Source: Streptomyces sp. CC0208 (GTDB lineage: Bacteria; Actinomycetota; Actinomycetes; Streptomycetales; Streptomycetaceae). Taken from it: a stretch of DNA of 64,000 bases. Where the stretch lies: positions 9,238,001 through 9,302,000 of the forward strand of contig NZ_CP031969.1 of assembly GCF_003443735.1 (NCBI RefSeq), read 5' to 3'. The notes beneath the pieces were generated by a model that saw nothing but the letters and a program-made list of their open reading frames with translations, made no database searches and had not been told where the DNA came from. Below are positions 61,701-64,000 of this stretch, piece by piece (position 1 is the stretch's first letter; the number at the start of each line of letters is the position of its first letter). A program made the translations under genes and the position numbers.

Positions 61701-61745
61701 CCCGCCGGATCCACCCTCGCCCACCTGACCGAAGCAGCCGAATAG
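58737..61745 (+). CDS. sbcC: exonuclease SbcC, Rad50-like ATPase
   Basis: A 1002-aa protein starting one base after sbcD stops. Walker A LLHGDTGAGKSTIF is near residue 40, a long coiled coil with Ala/Glu/Gln-rich helices spans ~190-880, and the zinc hook is Cys518-Leu-Val-Cys521 in TPCLVCGS. The C-terminal ABC half has signature DTLSGGESFFASLSLALGLA and Walker B PLDTLFIDEGFGTLDEDT. Length and layout are normal for Streptomyces SbcC. It works with SbcD in the nucleoid on double-strand ends and hairpins. Confidence 0.95.
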   Translation: MRLHTLRLQAFGPFAGTHTIDFDALSADGLFLLHGDTGAGKSTIFAAICFALYGKPPGDRDLLLRSHHAPAGLLTEVTLEVTLAGRRLRIDRIPAQMRPKRSGEGETSQKAETRLSEWAVDADGQGRWEPSSKSHQEAAVEVTDLLGMSRDQFCQVVLLPQNEFTKFLHADAHGRRELLGKLFRTGRFSFIERWLNDHSRTTEKNRDAARADVLRLAERIHQAAGPDLTTEYTAPTPDDPHTLTEPARAWAQDLLHVSHTDHARTLQAATTAKENLVRQQTFEAAARELHQQQTIYISARQQLDLLQEQTPHQDTLIQRRDQARRAQRAAPLLHAADTAADDHTRAQSVERTAREHLLPEHKDLDASRLEAAEHRLRAEAAVLTALIPEEDTVHRLTAELKRTDAERQDFATQQRTAQDWLEAEPARRGTLEARREAARQAEEESRRHQTALDGLKTRLEAAKRRDTHLAKVTKAEQQLADAEAVTGQTGQDYLTIRRQRTEGMAAELAATLTDGTPCLVCGSCTHPAPAAPQDGQPTRQDEQDAEALHEQAKATQEAAAAVLHELREQAATATGEAGDTPLTDLQTQHTTLTTELTDALDRAADQGTIQEELHTLDGEHTAQTQQHSTATAGLSARNTHYDTLTQQLTELTAKLTAARATYPTVAAHADDLTRTADRLKETAEASRSLATAVQTLTHRTDQATQAAKDQGFDTLALAQQALLSDEDLRTIEEEITQWREACAAHTAVLDNPALQQAAAQPSADLDAATAARAAADDQHAEAAAATNAAHTRSQALTALTTDLGTAIQRLQPLEQVHLTARHLAELVTGNSPSARVRMQLEAYVLAARLEEVVTAANTRLHIMSEGRYTLSHSDHQAARGARSGLGLEITDSWTGRPRKTDTLSGGESFFASLSLALGLADVVTHEAGGNPLDTLFIDEGFGTLDEDTLHKVLDVLDSLRAHDRTVGVISHVPELRRRITHRLHVRKSPAGSTLAHLTEAAE

Positions 61746-61783
61746 CCTGTCACCTTGACAGGGCGGGGCGCCTTGCCCCGCCC
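61746..61783. terminator. hairpin(s) after sbcC
   Basis: CCTGTCA-CCT-TGACAGG at the sbcC stop is followed by GGGCGGGG and CCCCGCCC forming an 8-bp stem with a 7-nt loop (61761-61783). Likely a terminator or an attenuating hairpin before the helicase gene. Confidence 0.6.
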
Positions 61784-61820
61784 CAATGTCCAGCCGACCC
61801 CCACGGAGCAGCACACCTTC

Positions 61821-64000
61821 ATGGCTTCCGAAATCGAGCTGCGGCCCCACCAGAAGGAAGCCGTTGCCGCCGCGACCGCCACGCTCCGCGATCACGCCCG
61901 CGCAAGCGTGATCGCGGCCTGCGGCACCGGCAAGACCCTCATCGCCGCCCGTACCACCGCCCGCATTGCCCCCCGTGGCCGTGTACTGGTGCTGCTGCCG
62001 ACCCTGGACCTGCTATCGCAGACGATCCGTTCCTGGCGTCTGGCCGGCCGCAAAGGCACAACCATCGCCATCTGCTCCGCCCGCCAGGCCCTCGACCATG
62101 AACCGCTCGGCGCCGACACCCCCCTCACCACCGACCCCGGCGAGCTCACCGCCCTCGCCACCCCACCGCGCCCCGGCCCGGTTACCGCGTACGCCACCTA
62201 CGCCTCCCTGCCCGCCGTCCTCGCCGCCCACCACGCCCACCACCTCCCTCCCTGGGACCTCGTGGTCGTCGACGAAGCCCACCGCACCGCCGGCCGCCTA
62301 GGTAAAGCCTGGGCAGCCGTCCACCACAACGACCAGCTCCCCGCCGCCCGCCGCCTCTACCTGACCGCCACCCCTCGCATCTGGGACCCGGACGAAGCCC
62401 GTGACGGGGAGACTGAAGCGTTCGCCTCCATGGACGACGAAAAGATCTTCGGCCCCGCCGCTTACCGGCTGACCCTCTCCGACGCCATCGACCTCGGCCT
62501 GCTCGCCGACTACCAGATCCTCGTCCCCGTCGTCACTGACGCAGACCTGCGCGACTGGCTAGCCACCGGCCCGGGAGCCGGCGTCGACGGACTACGCCTG
62601 GCCGGCCGCCAAGTCGCCGCCCTGCGCGCCATCCACGACCACCGGCTGCTCCGTATCCTCACCTTCCACCACCGCGTCGCCGACGCCCGCGCGTTTGCCA
62701 CCACCCTGGCCGACACCGCCGCCTCCCTCCCCGCTGAGCTGCGGCCCGCCGATCTGTGGGCGGACTGGATCAGCGGCAACCACGCTCCTCAGGTCCGCCG
62801 CCGCCTGCTGTTGGAGTTCGCCTCCCACACCGCCCCCCACACCCCCGCTGTGCTCTCCAATGCCCGCGTGCTGGGGGAGGGCATCGACGTCCCCGCCATC
62901 GACGCTGTCGTCTTTGCCGACCCCAAGAATAGTCCCGTTGACACAGTCCAGGCCGTCGGCCGCGCCCTGCGTCAACCGCCCGGTGCCGGAAAGAAGGCCA
63001 CCCTCGTCGTCCCCGTCTACCTCACCCCCGGTGAAGACCCCGACGACCTCCTCGGCGCCGACGCCTACACCCCGCTGTGGCACACCATCCAGGCCCTGCG
63101 CGCCCACGACGACCGCCTCGAAGCACGACTGGCCGACCCCCGCACCCATCGTCCCACCGTGCTCCCCGAAGACCCCGAGGCCTGGCTGCGCTTCGATCGC
63201 CCCACTCAGGCCGAAGAAGTCGCCCTCGCTCTCTCCCTACGGGTCCTGGCTCCCAAGAGCGCCGAATGGCGCCGCGGCCTCAAAGCCGCACGCCACTACC
63301 ACCGCACCCACCACCACCTCGACGTCCCCCAGACCTACGAGGACACCACCGGCTACCCCCTGGGCCGCTGGCTCACCTGGCAACGCCACCTCCACACCAC
63401 CGGAACCCTCGACACAGCCCGCACCCAAGCCCTCGAACGCCTCGGCATCATCTGGGACCCCCGACAGCAGGCCTTCGACCGAGGCCTCGCCCACGCCATC
63501 GCTTACGCGGCCGACCACGGTCACCTCGCTGCTCCGGTCGACTGCGTGCATGACGACTTTCCTCTAGGTCGCTGGCTCGCCACCCAACGCACTCGTGCCG
63601 AGACGCTTACCGCAGAACGCGCCGCCGCCCTCGGCGATCTGGATCAGTGGTGGAACCCGCCCTGGCCGATCACCTGGCAACGTGCCTATCACGCTGCTCG
63701 TCGGCAAGCGGAAGAGCACCCGGCGGCTTCACCGGCGGGGGAGTGGCTCATGGCTCAGTCTGCCAGGGGCGACGAACTGCACCACCAGCAGCGCCGTCTC
63801 CTCAAGGACCTGGGGCTCGGCCTGCAGGATGCGCCCGTTCCTGACAGCGAGGACAGCCGGCTTCCGGCACGTGAGCGTGCCTTCCGGCGCGGAGTGGCCG
63901 CCGCACGGTCATTCCGAGAGCGGGAGGGCCATCTCAACGTTCCCCAGCGGCACATCGAGGAGATCGACGGCGACCGCGTACGCCTGGGACAGTGGCTGAG
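61821..64000 (+). CDS. DEAD/DEAH-box helicase with helicase-associated (HA) repeats, 3' end outside window
   Basis: The frame is open from ATG 61821 to the window edge, 726 codons. It is a superfamily 2 helicase: EIELRPHQKEAVAA (Q-like), SVIAACGTGKTLIAARTT (Walker A), VVVDEAHRTAGRLG (motif II), YLTATPRIWD (motif III), ARVLGEGIDVPAIDAVVFAD (motif V), DTVQAVGRALRQPPG (motif VI). From ~residue 490 there are helicase-associated repeats, DVPQTYEDTTGYPLGRWLTW and LGRWLATQRTRAETLTAERA, with another beginning at the edge (HLNVPQRHIEEIDGDRVRLG). Such HA-repeat helicases are common on Streptomyces plasmids and arms; their role is unclear, with DNA transfer or defence suggested. Confidence 0.9.
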   Translation, partial: MASEIELRPHQKEAVAAATATLRDHARASVIAACGTGKTLIAARTTARIAPRGRVLVLLPTLDLLSQTIRSWRLAGRKGTTIAICSARQALDHEPLGADTPLTTDPGELTALATPPRPGPVTAYATYASLPAVLAAHHAHHLPPWDLVVVDEAHRTAGRLGKAWAAVHHNDQLPAARRLYLTATPRIWDPDEARDGETEAFASMDDEKIFGPAAYRLTLSDAIDLGLLADYQILVPVVTDADLRDWLATGPGAGVDGLRLAGRQVAALRAIHDHRLLRILTFHHRVADARAFATTLADTAASLPAELRPADLWADWISGNHAPQVRRRLLLEFASHTAPHTPAVLSNARVLGEGIDVPAIDAVVFADPKNSPVDTVQAVGRALRQPPGAGKKATLVVPVYLTPGEDPDDLLGADAYTPLWHTIQALRAHDDRLEARLADPRTHRPTVLPEDPEAWLRFDRPTQAEEVALALSLRVLAPKSAEWRRGLKAARHYHRTHHHLDVPQTYEDTTGYPLGRWLTWQRHLHTTGTLDTARTQALERLGIIWDPRQQAFDRGLAHAIAYAADHGHLAAPVDCVHDDFPLGRWLATQRTRAETLTAERAAALGDLDQWWNPPWPITWQRAYHAARRQAEEHPAASPAGEWLMAQSARGDELHHQQRRLLKDLGLGLQDAPVPDSEDSRLPARERAFRRGVAAARSFREREGHLNVPQRHIEEIDGDRVRLGQWL

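Noticed and set aside
1..64000. CRISPR array, rRNA, tRNA or antibiotic gene cluster
   Set aside because: No regularly spaced repeats, no tRNA-like cloverleaf or rRNA stretch noticed, and no polyketide or peptide synthetase genes seen.

Overview
The window is high-GC actinobacterial DNA, almost certainly Streptomyces or a close relative. This rests on the strong G/C preference at third codon positions and on lineage-typical families: a DUF397 / Scr1-type XRE-DUF5753 / RsbW-like kinase locus, a DUF574 methyltransferase, a DUF6221 protein and a CpnT-like RHS toxin. There are no rRNA, tRNA, ribosomal or central-metabolism genes. Instead there are insertion sequences, truncated genes, regulators, defence-like ATPases and polymorphic toxins, which fits a chromosome arm, a large linear plasmid or an integrated element.

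Layout. 1-5.1 kb: a DUF5131 (three-Cys motif) gene convergent with its usual partner tcmP, then a secreted NucA/NucB-type nuclease convergent with a possible inhibitor gene. 5.3-6.7 kb: an IS3-family element with a frameshifted orfB. 7.4-13.1 kb: an XRE-XRE-HAD fusion, an NB-ARC/TPR ATPase with its small upstream partner, and a divergent two-gene unit. 13.2-14.4 kb: a second IS3-family element. 14.4-18.4 kb: an Mrr-like nuclease/STAND NTPase divergent from a SEC-C protein. 18.7-24 kb: a cluster of Streptomyces-type regulators.

24.8-28.2 kb holds the most unusual locus: a tightly packed three-gene operon. It encodes a MerR-type HTH protein, a 698-aa protein whose C-terminal half follows the motif order of protein-primed family-B (phi29-like) DNA polymerases with altered catalytic motifs, and a 239-aa HTH protein in the position of a terminal or priming protein. 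28.6-33.7 kb carries plasmid-like accessory genes: a coiled-coil/winged-helix protein, a Cys-rich protein divergent from a small XRE regulator over repeated palindromes, and an operon ending in a UvrD-like helicase. 33.7-35.3 kb is a graveyard of an IS5 tail, an HNH-like tail, an N-terminally truncated GNAT and a UvrD C-terminal fragment.

36-55.4 kb is a toxin region. A secreted LamG protein precedes a secreted RHS protein with a papain-fold toxin tip and an overlapping Imm35-type immunity gene. After a pile-up of IS5-type elements comes an RHS protein with a CpnT/WXG100-like N-terminus and a nuclease tip, an overlapping SUKH-Lsr2 fusion immunity gene and a second SUKH gene. 55.6-64 kb has a triple-NUDIX protein, a remnant of the same IS3 type as at 5.3 kb, sbcD-sbcC, and a DEAD/DEAH helicase that runs off the window.

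All functions are inferred from reading the sequence. No database search was possible, and start choices rest on Shine-Dalgarno position and family knowledge.
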